Shown here piece after piece: positions 16,525-25,924 of a DNA stretch of 64,000 nucleotides. The notes under the pieces were generated by a model. The model searched no databases. It was not told the origin of the DNA and worked only from the letters and a program-made list of their open reading frames with translations. The stretch spans positions 317 to 64,316 of the forward strand of contig JANLFK010000005.1 in the NCBI GenBank assembly GCA_024655945.1. The letters run 5' to 3'. Source of the DNA: a candidate division KSB1 bacterium (lineage in GTDB: Bacteria; Zhuqueibacterota; Zhuqueibacteria; JANLFK01; Oleimicrobiaceae). A program made the position numbers and the translations under genes. The stretch's first letter is position 1. The number at the start of each line of letters is the position of its first letter.

Positions 16525-17367
16525 ATGCTGGGCCTGGATACAACGTGGGAATCGGACTTATCAACAACCCCACTGAGAGACTTAGTCGATGGGACGGTAA
16601 AGATGACCGGCTTCAAAATGCCGACCGGCGCGGCAGCAGGACGCGTGCTGACCTCGGACGCCTCCGGAATGGGTACCTGGCAACCCGTCGCCGGGGGAAT
16701 TGGTGGTAGTGGCACGGCTAATTACATCCCCAAATTCACAGCAGGAACCACTCTTGGCAATTCAATAATGTACGAAACCGGTGGAAAAATCGGTATCGGG
16801 ACGACAACACCCAATAACCTATTGACGTTGCGCTCTGCCGGTCCCTGGATTGAATTTCAGGATAGCGACGGAGGCAATTATTGGGTTATTGGAGCTTATG
16901 GAGGAAACTACTTTGCTTTGACTGAAGCGACTCCTGGTGGTATGGGATACACGAGACTCACTGTCAAAGAGGGTGGCAACCTGGGAATAGGGACGACATT
17001 CCCCGCCAACATCTTGCCAGTCCAGCAATCCTCCGCCACCGACCCGATCGCCGATACATGGACGACTTACAGCTCGAAGAGATGGAAGACAAATGTCAAT
17101 CCAATCCAGGGGGCTTTGTCTAAGGTCCAGAGCTTGCGCGGCGTTTCCTTCGATTGGAAGGCAGATGGCAAGCACGACATCGGGCTGGTGGCCGAGGAAG
17201 TGGGTGAGGTCATCCCAGAGGTGGTGACCTACGAGGAAAACGGCAAAGATGCCAGGTCTATTGACTACGGCCGGCTGGTGGCAGTATTGATTGAGGCGAT
17301 AAAGGAACAGCAGCAGGAGATCCAAAGACTCGAGGCCGCTGTGCAGTCGCTTAGCCAGAAGAAATAG
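16525..17367 (+). pseudogene. Tail-fibre-like surface protein (3' part) with S74 intramolecular chaperone domain
   Basis: Real homology begins near 16585 ([15 protein letters not shown]). The C-terminal ~90 residues (from about 17065) are a peptidase S74 domain: TYSSKRWKTNV, then V-SFDWK-DGKHDIGLVAEEV, SIDYGRLVAVLIEAIKE and a coiled-coil tail. The S74 domain helps trimer assembly and normally cuts itself off with a Ser-Lys pair. In this phylogenetic group such proteins are usually large surface proteins, not phage parts, and no phage genes are nearby. There is no independent ribosome binding site; it is the rest of the gene starting before 15411. Confidence 0.7.
16601..16684 (+). repeat. 84-base repeat, copy 2
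   Basis: The second copy of the fibre module at 15964-16047, in a different frame relative to the upstream part of the gene. The frameshift lies about 20 bases before it. Confidence 0.8.
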
Positions 17368-17517
17368 GTTCTTTCGCCTTTTTTGACGCCCCACACGGAT
17401 CGCCGATGGCTCGGCCTCGCCAACACTGCCAGTTACTGCGACGAGGGTTTGCTCCTCTGTAGCGCGGAGAGAAGAAAGCTCCGCGAGATCCTGGCCGGCA
17501 GCCCGCATCATGAGCGG

Positions 17518-17547
17518 AAAAAGCAGGGACTTGCCCTGCTTTTTTTG
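17518..17547 (+). terminator. Rho-independent terminator
   Basis: AAGCAGGG-acttg-CCCTGCTT stem (17521-17528, 17534-17541) followed by a run of T. It ends transcription of the S74 fibre gene about 150 bases after its stop. Confidence 0.85.
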
Positions 17548-17703
17548 TTTGCGAAAATCGCGCCGCTTGTCCGTTCATTACAATTGGAACGAAGCGGTGG
17601 CCTTGGGCACCGCCTGCGGGACGCGCTCAGCCACCGGAAGAGCATGTAAGCCCGCGTCGATGCGCGCGGGAGGAAGCCGCATGTCTATGCAAGGAGACAA
17701 GCG

Positions 17704-20700
17704 ATGCGCACGCGTGCACAGATCGTGATATCAGTCGTGGTCGCAGCGGCGCTGCTCTCGGCGCCGCACATAGGAATGCAAGCAGCCACCAAGAGTGGTG
17801 CAAACTCCGCGCGAACGGCGCCGGGTGATGGTTCCGGACTCCGGGCAACTGGTCAGTCGGGAGGTGGATTGACAAGCACGGTCACCGTTCTAAGTACTGC
17901 CTCGTTTCGCTCTTACGGCTACGGCGGCCTTTTCTGCGGGCCCGGCGGCGCCCCAGTGGATGCCGGTGTGAATCTTAGTGGCCTGGATTCGTGCACGGTG
18001 CAGGTGGTAGCCACCGGAGTCGTGCTCGCTGCGGGTGAGGCCTTGCACAACCCGGATGGGACAATAGTCAGTGGCACTTTCCGGGCCCCAGGAGGACGCA
18101 CCTACGGTCCTGGAAGTTGTGCCCCAGGAAGCAGCGCCGCCGCCGGGCTCCCCGTGCCCTCAGGATGCTTTGGCAGCCTGATCGCTTTGTTTGTGGACGA
18201 AAAGCTGCACCCCATCGGAGGGCCTTTCCAGGCGGGGGCGTTCTGTGAGCTTCCCATTCCTGAGGGCGCCACTCGGCTGCTCTTCGCCATAAACGATGAC
18301 GGATACTGTGACAACGGTGGATCCTTCCAGGTGGAGACCACCCTGTCGGCTGCGGCCCTCCGCCAGGCACCCATGGCAATGCTCCGCCAAAGTGCGGGGC
18401 AAGTCTCGATTAACGGGAGAGCCGTCCTCTCCGCTACGCCTCCGGCTTTTGCCGGCGACAACTTGGCCACGAGCCAAGGGAGTTCTTTTCTCATGGATCT
18501 ACTTAGCGGATACCAATTCCGCAGCCTGCCAGGTACAGAGCTTTCCCTTCAGAGCGGCACATCCCCTGGTTGCCTACTGGGGTACAATGCGAAAATTGAG
18601 AAAGGTGGCGGCTTTTTCAAACGCCTGCACGATGTGTTGCATCCACCAAGCAAGTTCGAAATCAGAATGCCAACAACCGTAATTGCAGTTAGAGGCACCG
18701 CATTCAGTCTCTTCGTTGACGAACTGACGCACGAGACGACCGTGACGGTATTCGACGACACCGTTGCATTGCGGAGCGCCACAAGCAGCGAGCTCCTCGC
18801 TACCCTTTGGGCACGAGGTGACGCGCTCTGCCAACAGGCTGTAGTGGATGCCGAGGGGCATATTTCCGGACCCATGTGGGTCGACTGCGATAGCTCGAAC
18901 TATTCCTTCCCGCCATACCAGGACATTCCTTTGGACACTGTGGCGCCGCACGTCGTGTCTCTCACCGACGTCACCTTGCCCGGTGGCGTCGTGAGCATTT
19001 CCGGACGGGTGCAGGACAATTGCGCCCCTCCATACCGCATTGCCGTCCGCGCCCGGCCAGGAACCCAGGAAAACGTTGCCGAACCCATTGTGGTCACAGG
19101 CCCTGACGACTCTGGGCTTTTCTCCGTGGAGGCCACCCCTGTGGATGGCTCCAAGCCAGCCTCTCTCCTGTTAGGAATCTCCGACCCGGCCAACAACGTC
19201 CTCTGGCGAGAAGTGGACATCGTCCTTCGGACCTATCGGACGGTCTACGTGGACAGCGCCAACACCTCCGGCGTTGAGGATGGTACCCAGGCCCATCCCT
19301 TCAACACCATCCAGGAAGGGGTCGATGCTGCCAGCGATGGGGACACAGTCAGAGTGGCCGCAGGCACGTACAGGGAGAGAATAGGGTTTCCGGAGGACAT
19401 ACACCTCACGCTCATCGGTGCCGGGCCTGGCGTTACCGTGGTGCGGCCTCCAACCTACGAGGGGGCCGCGTTACTCATCCGCGGGGATGCGACGGCTCAG
19501 GTTCGAGGAATGACTATTCGAAGAAGTACAAACGGGATCGACCTGGCGGAACATGCGCACTTGGTCCTCGAAGATTTCCTGATCGAATACTGTGAGCGTG
19601 GCCTCTCCACTTCGGACGAGGGCGCAGGAGTAACCGCGCGGCGGGGGAGAATCTCGGACTGCGCGATCGGCATCGACCTGTGGAACCACCTGCCGCTGCG
19701 CCTCACCAACATACTCTTCGAACGCATCGGAGGCGACCACGCCGAGGAGGCGGGAGTCATAGCCGACGGCACAGTGGAAATTGTCAACTGCACCTTTGCA
19801 GAGCACTACGGCGAGGATAACATAGTCCCGGCGGTCAAGATTGTCAGCGGCCTGGTCACCATCCGCAACACAATCATCTGGTACTGTGGAAAAGCCATCG
19901 AAGGGAACGTAGGGGAGTGCCAGGTGGAGTACTCGTGCTTCAGCCAGTTTCCTGTAGGCCCCTGGTACCGGGACACCTCGCAAGGAGGTACCAATCTCCC
20001 TTGTGGCACCGACCCCATGTTCGTCGCTCCTCATTACCCAGACTATGATTATCATCTTCTGCCAACCAGCCCGTGCATCGATGCAGGGGACCCCGCTGAC
20101 GACTACTCCTTGGAGCCGGAGCCTAACGGCGGACGCATCGACATGGGGGCGTACGGAAACACACCGGAGGCGACCTCCAAAAGCCTGGGGGCCATCTTGG
20201 CACTGCCGGACACCAGCGCAGCCCCAGGTACCACCGTCGTCCTCCCAATCACCGTCTCCACCGACTCTGCCATTGCATTGGCCCAGTTCGTTGTCGAATT
20301 CGACTCGGCCGTCATCGCCTTTCAGAACGCGCAGGTGGGGCCGGGCGCCCCTGGGTTCTCCGTCAGCCTGGTCAACCGAAACCTACCGTTCCCCCCTGAG
20401 CACGGAATGAGCCCGAGCAGGAACAACGTCCTGGTACAAATCTCTGGTGGTGGAGGCGCATCGTTCACGGCCTCCGGGAAAAAGGTGGTTCTGCTTCACT
20501 TTGTGGTGACCGGTCCTCCCGGGTGGGGGTGCAGCCTCCGTTTCGACACCAGACCGTCCCACTGCTTCTTGACCACGCGCAACTTGACAGACATTCAGTC
20601 GGAACGGATTCGTTTCATCCAAGGTGCGTTTGCGGTGCCTGTCCACTTTTCGATCTCCGGATATGCCGGGTATTGCCCCACAGGTGGGCCGGTACCGCAG

Positions 20701-22182
20701 GCAGAAGTGGTGTTGGACAATCAATCGCTCGGCGTCACCGGGCAAGACGGCCGGTATCATCTCCCGTCGGTGCTTACCGGGACTCATACGTTGGCCCTGC
20801 AGAAGAGTGGCCACACAGCCGGTGCCATCTCAGGCGCGGACGCCATAGCTGTGCTAAGGCACTTGGCCTTCCTGCCGCCTGCACTTGGCGCCTGCAAGTT
20901 GCGCGCAGCCGATGTGACCCTGGACAAAGCGGTCACCGGTGCCGATGCCTTGGCACTTCTTCGCTATCTGGCCTTTTTCCCCACGAACGTCGGTCACACG
21001 GGCAGTTGGACTTTTGCCCCTGCCGAGACGACCTTCACCCTGCTCGCCGATGCCTTGCTTGATTTCGTTGCGACTCTCCTGGGAGACGTGAATGGCAACT
21101 GGACCCCAAGCCAGGGCCTTCCTCTTGCCCTCGTGAGCGCAGGGGAGGGCGCTGCCTCGCAGCCCAAGGCTATCCTTGCTGCGCCCGCCGTAGGAAGCAC
21201 CCCTGGAGAGTTGGTCACCGTGCCGGTGACCTTGAGCACCGACTCGCTCGTGGCCCTGGCGCAGTTTGTCTTGGAATACGACTCAACGGTGGTCACGTGC
21301 GACACGGTTGTGGTCGGTGCCGATGCAGCAGGCTTCTCCTTGTTGGTGAACCGCAAACTGCCATTTCCTCCTTCGTGTCCGGGCACGAACAAGAACGTCC
21401 TGCTACAACTCAGGTCATCGGATCCCGCCTGGGGAATCACTGGCACAAACCGCCAGATTGCGGTTCTGCGTTTTCTGGGCGTTGGCGCATTCGCGAGCGT
21501 CACGCCGCTGGCCTTTGATCCGCGACCCGAACGCACGTTCCTGACGACTCCGGGGTTAGCAGACCTGTGCGGGAGCGATTTAGAGTTCGTGAACGGTCAG
21601 ATCAGCCTCCCGGTCGAGCTCCTCTCCTTTTCAGCGGAAGTGGACAGGGGCATGGTCCACCTGTGCTGGGTTGCGGAGCCCGAGGCCAATCTGCTCGGCT
21701 TTGAGGTGCACCGCAGCCTGGACCGGGCCCACTTTGCCAGCGTAGGGTTCGTGCCTGCCCACCGGTCCGCCGCGCCCGCACAAGTCTATCGCTTCACGGA
21801 CACGCCGGCCATCAGCGGCGTCTACTACTACCGCCTGGTGCAGAAAGATGCCGACGGTTCGTCGACCTGCTCAGGTTGGCTGGAAGTCATGGTCTCGCCC
21901 CCCAGGGAGTCCCGCCTGCTCCAGAACCACCCCAACCCGTTCAACGCCCAGACGGAGGTGCGCTTCCAGCTGGCGCAGGCGTGCCAGGTGGTGCTGACCG
22001 TGTGGAACGTGCAGGGTCAGCAGATTCGCAAGCTACTGGAGGAGGAACGGGCGGCCGGCTATCACACCATTCACTGGGACGGAAAGAACGAGGGGGGTCT
22101 GGCAGTAGCCTCGGGGGTGTATCTCCTGCGCATGAAAGCGGGAACGGTTGTGGAGACGCGTAGACTCCTGCTCATGCGCTGA
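17704..22182 (+). CDS. Large secreted FecR / beta-helix / cohesin-dockerin protein with sorting domain
   Basis: 1492 residues. Signal peptide 1-~28; a domain of unknown type with paired cysteines to ~230; a FecR-like domain (~235-400; TTVIAVRGTAFSLFVDE). Then a right-handed parallel beta-helix (~510-790) opening YVDSANTSGVEDGTQAHPF. A cohesin-like domain (~815-975), a carboxypeptidase-regulatory-like segment, and a dockerin-type pair (SGADAIAVLRHLAFL and ADVTLDKAVTGADALALLRYL) follow. A second cohesin-like domain (~1155-1300) and a C-terminal NPFNAQTEV / SGVYLLRM sorting module end the protein. AAGGAG precedes the ATG by about eight bases. It is probably surface-bound or secreted; cohesin and dockerin in one chain could drive self-association. 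No enzymatic residues are evident. Confidence 0.8.
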   Translation: MRTRAQIVISVVVAAALLSAPHIGMQAATKSGANSARTAPGDGSGLRATGQSGGGLTSTVTVLSTASFRSYGYGGLFCGPGGAPVDAGVNLSGLDSCTVQVVATGVVLAAGEALHNPDGTIVSGTFRAPGGRTYGPGSCAPGSSAAAGLPVPSGCFGSLIALFVDEKLHPIGGPFQAGAFCELPIPEGATRLLFAINDDGYCDNGGSFQVETTLSAAALRQAPMAMLRQSAGQVSINGRAVLSATPPAFAGDNLATSQGSSFLMDLLSGYQFRSLPGTELSLQSGTSPGCLLGYNAKIEKGGGFFKRLHDVLHPPSKFEIRMPTTVIAVRGTAFSLFVDELTHETTVTVFDDTVALRSATSSELLATLWARGDALCQQAVVDAEGHISGPMWVDCDSSNYSFPPYQDIPLDTVAPHVVSLTDVTLPGGVVSISGRVQDNCAPPYRIAVRARPGTQENVAEPIVVTGPDDSGLFSVEATPVDGSKPASLLLGISDPANNVLWREVDIVLRTYRTVYVDSANTSGVEDGTQAHPFNTIQEGVDAASDGDTVRVAAGTYRERIGFPEDIHLTLIGAGPGVTVVRPPTYEGAALLIRGDATAQVRGMTIRRSTNGIDLAEHAHLVLEDFLIEYCERGLSTSDEGAGVTARRGRISDCAIGIDLWNHLPLRLTNILFERIGGDHAEEAGVIADGTVEIVNCTFAEHYGEDNIVPAVKIVSGLVTIRNTIIWYCGKAIEGNVGECQVEYSCFSQFPVGPWYRDTSQGGTNLPCGTDPMFVAPHYPDYDYHLLPTSPCIDAGDPADDYSLEPEPNGGRIDMGAYGNTPEATSKSLGAILALPDTSAAPGTTVVLPITVSTDSAIALAQFVVEFDSAVIAFQNAQVGPGAPGFSVSLVNRNLPFPPEHGMSPSRNNVLVQISGGGGASFTASGKKVVLLHFVVTGPPGWGCSLRFDTRPSHCFLTTRNLTDIQSERIRFIQGAFAVPVHFSISGYAGYCPTGGPVPQAEVVLDNQSLGVTGQDGRYHLPSVLTGTHTLALQKSGHTAGAISGADAIAVLRHLAFLPPALGACKLRAADVTLDKAVTGADALALLRYLAFFPTNVGHTGSWTFAPAETTFTLLADALLDFVATLLGDVNGNWTPSQGLPLALVSAGEGAASQPKAILAAPAVGSTPGELVTVPVTLSTDSLVALAQFVLEYDSTVVTCDTVVVGADAAGFSLLVNRKLPFPPSCPGTNKNVLLQLRSSDPAWGITGTNRQIAVLRFLGVGAFASVTPLAFDPRPERTFLTTPGLADLCGSDLEFVNGQISLPVELLSFSAEVDRGMVHLCWVAEPEANLLGFEVHRSLDRAHFASVGFVPAHRSAAPAQVYRFTDTPAISGVYYYRLVQKDADGSSTCSGWLEVMVSPPRESRLLQNHPNPFNAQTEVRFQLAQACQVVLTVWNVQGQQIRKLLEEERAAGYHTIHWDGKNEGGLAVASGVYLLRMKAGTVVETRRLLLMR

Positions 22183-22256
22183 CACAACGCTTGCTGGGCG
22201 GCACGCTTCCAGGCACGCCGTCCAGTCCCTCGCCAAGGGCAAGTCACCAAGGGCCA

Positions 22257-22273
22257 GGCAGGAGAAACCTGCC
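22257..22273. other. Short hairpin in the gap after the cohesin protein
   Basis: GGCAGG-agaaa-CCTGCC, without a following T-tract. It may be a weak terminator. The 449-base gap 22183-22631 otherwise holds only the promoter of the next gene. Confidence 0.3.
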
Positions 22274-22530
22274 AGGGCGGGCTGTCTTGTTTCTTGCCTG
22301 AACTCTACCTCCGACTGGGCCATGTCCTGCCCACTTCACCTTCTTCTCCGCCTTGTGCAACCAGCCGATTCCGCCACTATGAACCGTGATGTGCCCCACG
22401 GGCGGCTTCGTTTTGCTCATCCTTTTGCCAACCATAGCAGCGCTGGGCGTACCCGGTGTCCCCGTGGCATGCGCTGGAGCTGACAAGGGCGCTGCGGCCT
22501 GCCACCTCCGCCAGGCCTTGCACAAAGCTC

Positions 22531-22558
22531 TTGCAATTGTGCGCATTTTTGCTATATT
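22531..22558 (+). promoter_or_regulatory. Sigma-70-like promoter of the GHL10-type gene
   Basis: TTGCAA (22531-22536), 16 bases, TATATT (22553-22558). Its -35 and spacing match the symporter promoter. Its position excludes start codons upstream of ~22570 for the next gene. Confidence 0.65.
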
Positions 22559-22631
22559 GCCCTGCAAGAAAACAGCTCCACGCAAGGGAAGCTCGGTTAC
22601 TCAAATGGTAGTTCGTGTGGAGGAAGTGAGG

Positions 22632-24974
22632 ATGGGCCACCGCATTCTTCGAGGCATTACCCTTAAGTTTGCATTTGTATCTTTGCTGGCACCGCTCGCC
22701 GTGCGCGGCGGCGAACTCCGTGCCCTCTGGGTCACGCGCTGGGACTATCGCACAGCCGAAGACGTGCGCGCCATCGTGCAAAACGCCGCCCAGTACCATT
22801 TCAACACTCTCCTTTTTCAGGTCAGAGGAAACGGCACGGTCTGCTATCGCTCGAGCATCGAACCCTGGGCAGAGGAGTTTGGAAGCCAGGACCCGGGCTG
22901 GGATCCCTTGCAGATGGCCATCGACGAGGCGCACGCGCGGGGCATTGCGCTCGATGCCTGGGTCAACGTCTACCCGGGCTGGCGCGGGACGGCTCCCCCG
23001 GCCAACCCGCAGCAGCTCTGGAATTCCCACCGTGACTGGTTCATGGTGGATCCCGAGGGCGCCGTGCAACACCTTAACAGCCACTACACCTGGCTCTCCC
23101 CCACCAATCCGGAGGTACAAGCCTACCTACACAGGTTGTTCGTTGAGCTCCTCGAGCGATACGACGTAGACGGCATCCACTTGGACTACTTCCGCTTTCC
23201 AGGACCGGGCTTTTCATTTGACTTGCCTTCGCTCATGCAGTTTCGCCTGTACAACGATGGTCGCTCGCCTGCAGAAGCGCCGGCCGCCTGGGACGAATGG
23301 CGCCGCAGCGCCCTGACCCGCCTGCTCACCGTGCTCTATAGCACCGTCAAGGCTCGTAGGCCTGATGCGGTGGTCTCCAGCGCGGTGATCGGTGACCCGC
23401 AGACCGGCAAACAGCTTTTCCTGCAGGATAGCCACCGCTGGCTGGCCATGGGGATCATCGATGTCCTCTTCCCCATGATTTACACCAGCGACACTACCCT
23501 CTTTCGCCGCCTGGCCGCCGACCACCTCCAGGACGACAAAGGCCGCTTGGTCTGTCCTGGCATCGATGCCACCGCAGATTGGCGCACCCAGGTGGCGATA
23601 GCACGCCGCCTTGGCGCCCAGGGTTTTGCCCTGTTCTCCTACCAGGCCCTTTTCCCGAAGCACGCGGCCACCCCTGGGGCTGTCCAGAATCTGATGGCGG
23701 TGCAGCCCGAACCCACGCCGCTGCCTGAGCTGGCCTGGAAGACTTCGCCCAAAGACGTACAGGGGCCACTCATCCCGGCGTTGTTCACCGCCCCGCCGGT
23801 GGTCCGCGAAGGGGAGCCGTTCAAGGTGCTCTGCCACATCAGCGACCCGAGTGGTGTGTACGACGACAGTACCGGCTCGGAAGGCCAGGGTGTACACCTG
23901 GTGTGGAGCATGGCGGGCAAGGGAGAGGAGATGCGCGAACTCCGGATGTCTGCCCTGTCCTCGCAGGAGGGTTGGTACATCACCGACCAGGAGGTTCCAG
24001 CTCAAAGGGCAGGAACCGAGCTGCTGCTCCGCGTCTTTGCCAGAGACAACGCCGACCCCAAGAGGCGCAACCTCGGCTACAGTCCGGTCACGGCCATCGT
24101 GGTCGACTTCAGCCAGCCTCTCTTCTCTTGTCAAGGCGAGTATGGCCCGCTGGTGTGGAACGCCGCGGCGGTGGCAGTGGATTCCACTGGCCAAGTGTGG
24201 GTCAGCTCCCTTGAAGACCGCTGCGCCCATGTGCTTGCCCCAGATGGAAGCGAAAAAGACTCCTCGCCGGTGCGCGTGGGCCTCACCGCCAGCAATCAAC
24301 TTGTGGCTCTGCGCAGTCCGACTACCCTGGCTGTGGACGGTCGGGGCGTCATCCACATCGGCTGTGCCACGTCCCCGGGGCTCATCTTCCGCTTTGGCCC
24401 TGACGGGCGAGGCCTCCCTGGCCTCGAGCTGCCCTATCCTGTGGGATGCATAGATTTCGACCGCTTCGGCCATGCCTTCGTCTCAGAGAGTGGCCGGGCG
24501 CTTTGGCACGTCTACGATGCCACCTGGCAGGAGATGGAAAACGGCCCTTTCGGGGATGGCTCAGTGGGAAATGGCTTAGCCGCTTCCCCGGATGGAAGCA
24601 GAGTCTACGTGGCCAGCGAGTCGGAAGGAACGGTGCAGGTATGGCGCGGCGAGGTTAGCGGCACGAGCTCCCAGTACCAGCGAGAAGGCAGCTTGCCCGT
24701 GCGCGGGATCGGCAAGGGCAGTGTCCATACCGACCGGCGAGGGACGGTCTTTGTTTCCCACATGCCTGCCGGCCGCATCACCGTTCTGGACGGGGAAGGG
24801 AACGTGGTCGGCTTTCTCCACGGTGGGTCGCCGCCCCTGCGTGCCCCCAAAAACGTTGCCCTCTGCGCTGCCGGTGATATCCTCTACGTCTTGGAAACCG
24901 GCGCTGCCGGGCCGAGCAGGCTGAGCAGGTGGGTGCGAGCGCCGGGAACCTCCCTCGGACGGCAGGAGCAGTAG
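22632..24974 (+). CDS. Secreted GHL10 (DUF187)-type glycoside hydrolase with C-terminal beta-propeller
   Basis: 780 residues. After a signal peptide the protein begins ELRALWVTRWDY, the hallmark of GHL10/DUF187 proteins, with a TIM barrel to ~residue 360. Barrel motifs include FQVRGNGTVCYRSSIEPW, the DAWVNVYPGW strand, DGIHLDYFRFP (likely catalytic Asp/Glu region) and DVLFPMIYTSD. A middle beta domain is followed by NHL/SMP-type beta-propeller repeats (~490-770; e.g. AVDGRGVIHIG, SPDGSRVYVASESEGTVQV). The family acts on polysaccharides, possibly peptidoglycan or exopolysaccharide; the substrate is not clear here. Start 22632 is chosen from GGAGG eight bases upstream and the promoter at 22531-22558. 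Confidence 0.82.
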   Translation: MGHRILRGITLKFAFVSLLAPLAVRGGELRALWVTRWDYRTAEDVRAIVQNAAQYHFNTLLFQVRGNGTVCYRSSIEPWAEEFGSQDPGWDPLQMAIDEAHARGIALDAWVNVYPGWRGTAPPANPQQLWNSHRDWFMVDPEGAVQHLNSHYTWLSPTNPEVQAYLHRLFVELLERYDVDGIHLDYFRFPGPGFSFDLPSLMQFRLYNDGRSPAEAPAAWDEWRRSALTRLLTVLYSTVKARRPDAVVSSAVIGDPQTGKQLFLQDSHRWLAMGIIDVLFPMIYTSDTTLFRRLAADHLQDDKGRLVCPGIDATADWRTQVAIARRLGAQGFALFSYQALFPKHAATPGAVQNLMAVQPEPTPLPELAWKTSPKDVQGPLIPALFTAPPVVREGEPFKVLCHISDPSGVYDDSTGSEGQGVHLVWSMAGKGEEMRELRMSALSSQEGWYITDQEVPAQRAGTELLLRVFARDNADPKRRNLGYSPVTAIVVDFSQPLFSCQGEYGPLVWNAAAVAVDSTGQVWVSSLEDRCAHVLAPDGSEKDSSPVRVGLTASNQLVALRSPTTLAVDGRGVIHIGCATSPGLIFRFGPDGRGLPGLELPYPVGCIDFDRFGHAFVSESGRALWHVYDATWQEMENGPFGDGSVGNGLAASPDGSRVYVASESEGTVQVWRGEVSGTSSQYQREGSLPVRGIGKGSVHTDRRGTVFVSHMPAGRITVLDGEGNVVGFLHGGSPPLRAPKNVALCAAGDILYVLETGAAGPSRLSRWVRAPGTSLGRQEQ

Positions 24975-24988
24975 GAAACAAGCCTGCA

Positions 24989-25885
24989 CTACGGCAGGAT
25001 AAGGGGTAGGGCTGCTTTCTCAGTCCCAATGGGCTTGGGGTTGGCGTAGCAGTACAGGCAGCCGCCCACGCAGCTCTTGTACCACCCGATGTCTATGCTT
25101 TCCGTGCAACCGCAAAGCGGCCTTTGTCCTGTGGCGCGCCGGGTGGAACAGGCCAACCCTCGCGGGTGCAGCCTCGTCAGAAGAAAGCCGTCGATGCACC
25201 GTGAAGGCGGCCAGCCCGGCACACAGCATCCGTGCACCCGCAATCCGAAGCGCGCGGCCACCTCCAACACCTGGCGCGCCTCCTCTGCCCAGGCCTCTGC
25301 GCTCGGCTCCTCCGGCTCTATGCCGGCGCGCCCTAGCCGGTTTGCCACTTTCCGGTAGACCTGCAACCAGCTCGTGGACACGTCGCGCACCCCAAGCGCG
25401 GCGCAGGCTGCGGCGATTTCGGCAAAGTGGGGCAGATTCGTGTAGCGCTGTCCGTCCGGGAGGCGCAAATGCACAATGGGGTCGAAGCGCAGCCGCACCC
25501 GCTCTGGGCTTCTGGTCAGCTCGATCACCCCCGGCAAGTGGGCCAGCGCCTCTTGGGCCGGAGGGATGCCTGGCTCCAGAAACGTCCCGCCCATGCCGGT
25601 GATGCTGTAGTGCACGTACAACTGCTCAAAGCGCAAGAGGGCCTTGCGCAGCGTGGCATGCAGCAGCAGGTTAGCGCCATTCTTGGTCCAGATGACGACG
25701 GTGTGCACTTCGTCCGGGGAGAATCTGCTCTGCAGGATGGCGGCCAGCTCATCCGGATAGCCCGCCACCATGTCTACGCGGCGACTTGCGGAGATGACTT
25801 TCGTGGTTGGAGGCCCGCCGCGCTTTGCGCGCTGCGCTTTGGTCATGCTTGTCGCCAGCCCATCGCCCACCGCATCGCATCCCAC
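24989..25885 (-). CDS. DUF1848 family iron-sulfur-type protein
   Basis: A 298-residue protein with the DUF1848 opening VISASRRVDMVAGYP and the text HTVVIWTKNGANLL. Near the C-terminus, CGCTESIDIG is followed by a C-x3-C-x2-C cluster (CVGGCLYC), which could bind an iron-sulfur cluster as in radical SAM proteins. Function in the family is unknown. The start is uncertain: GTG at 25885 or ATG at 25846, neither with a strong ribosome binding site. It is the last gene of a long minus-strand series. Confidence 0.8.
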   Translation of the reverse strand: MGCDAVGDGLATSMTKAQRAKRGGPPTTKVISASRRVDMVAGYPDELAAILQSRFSPDEVHTVVIWTKNGANLLLHATLRKALLRFEQLYVHYSITGMGGTFLEPGIPPAQEALAHLPGVIELTRSPERVRLRFDPIVHLRLPDGQRYTNLPHFAEIAAACAALGVRDVSTSWLQVYRKVANRLGRAGIEPEEPSAEAWAEEARQVLEVAARFGLRVHGCCVPGWPPSRCIDGFLLTRLHPRGLACSTRRATGQRPLCGCTESIDIGWYKSCVGGCLYCYANPKPIGTEKAALPLILP

Positions 25886-25924
25886 GAATTGTGCACCGTA
25901 AGCCGGGAGGTGCCCCGTGCTTTT

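Larger units (their letters stand above)
15411..16709 (+). pseudogene. Tail-fibre-like surface protein, N-terminally truncated and frameshifted (5' part)
   Basis: Recognisable text begins near 15390 ([22 protein letters not shown], typical of the middle of long fibre-like surface proteins) and has no signal peptide. Its beginning is lost at the junction with the foreign segment. Repeated short modules follow: VGIGTT/STP-AKL-V and a [18 protein letters not shown] module. At about 16580-16584, after PTERL, the frame shifts; the next 40 residues are not real and the protein continues in the frame ending at 17367. The expected join is ERL-x-VDGTVKM, so two bases lost or one gained. Confidence 0.65.

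Noticed and set aside
15411-17367. Prophage, because of tail-fibre and S74 domains
   Set aside because: No terminase, capsid, portal, integrase or lysis genes nearby; such proteins are common surface proteins in FCB bacteria.
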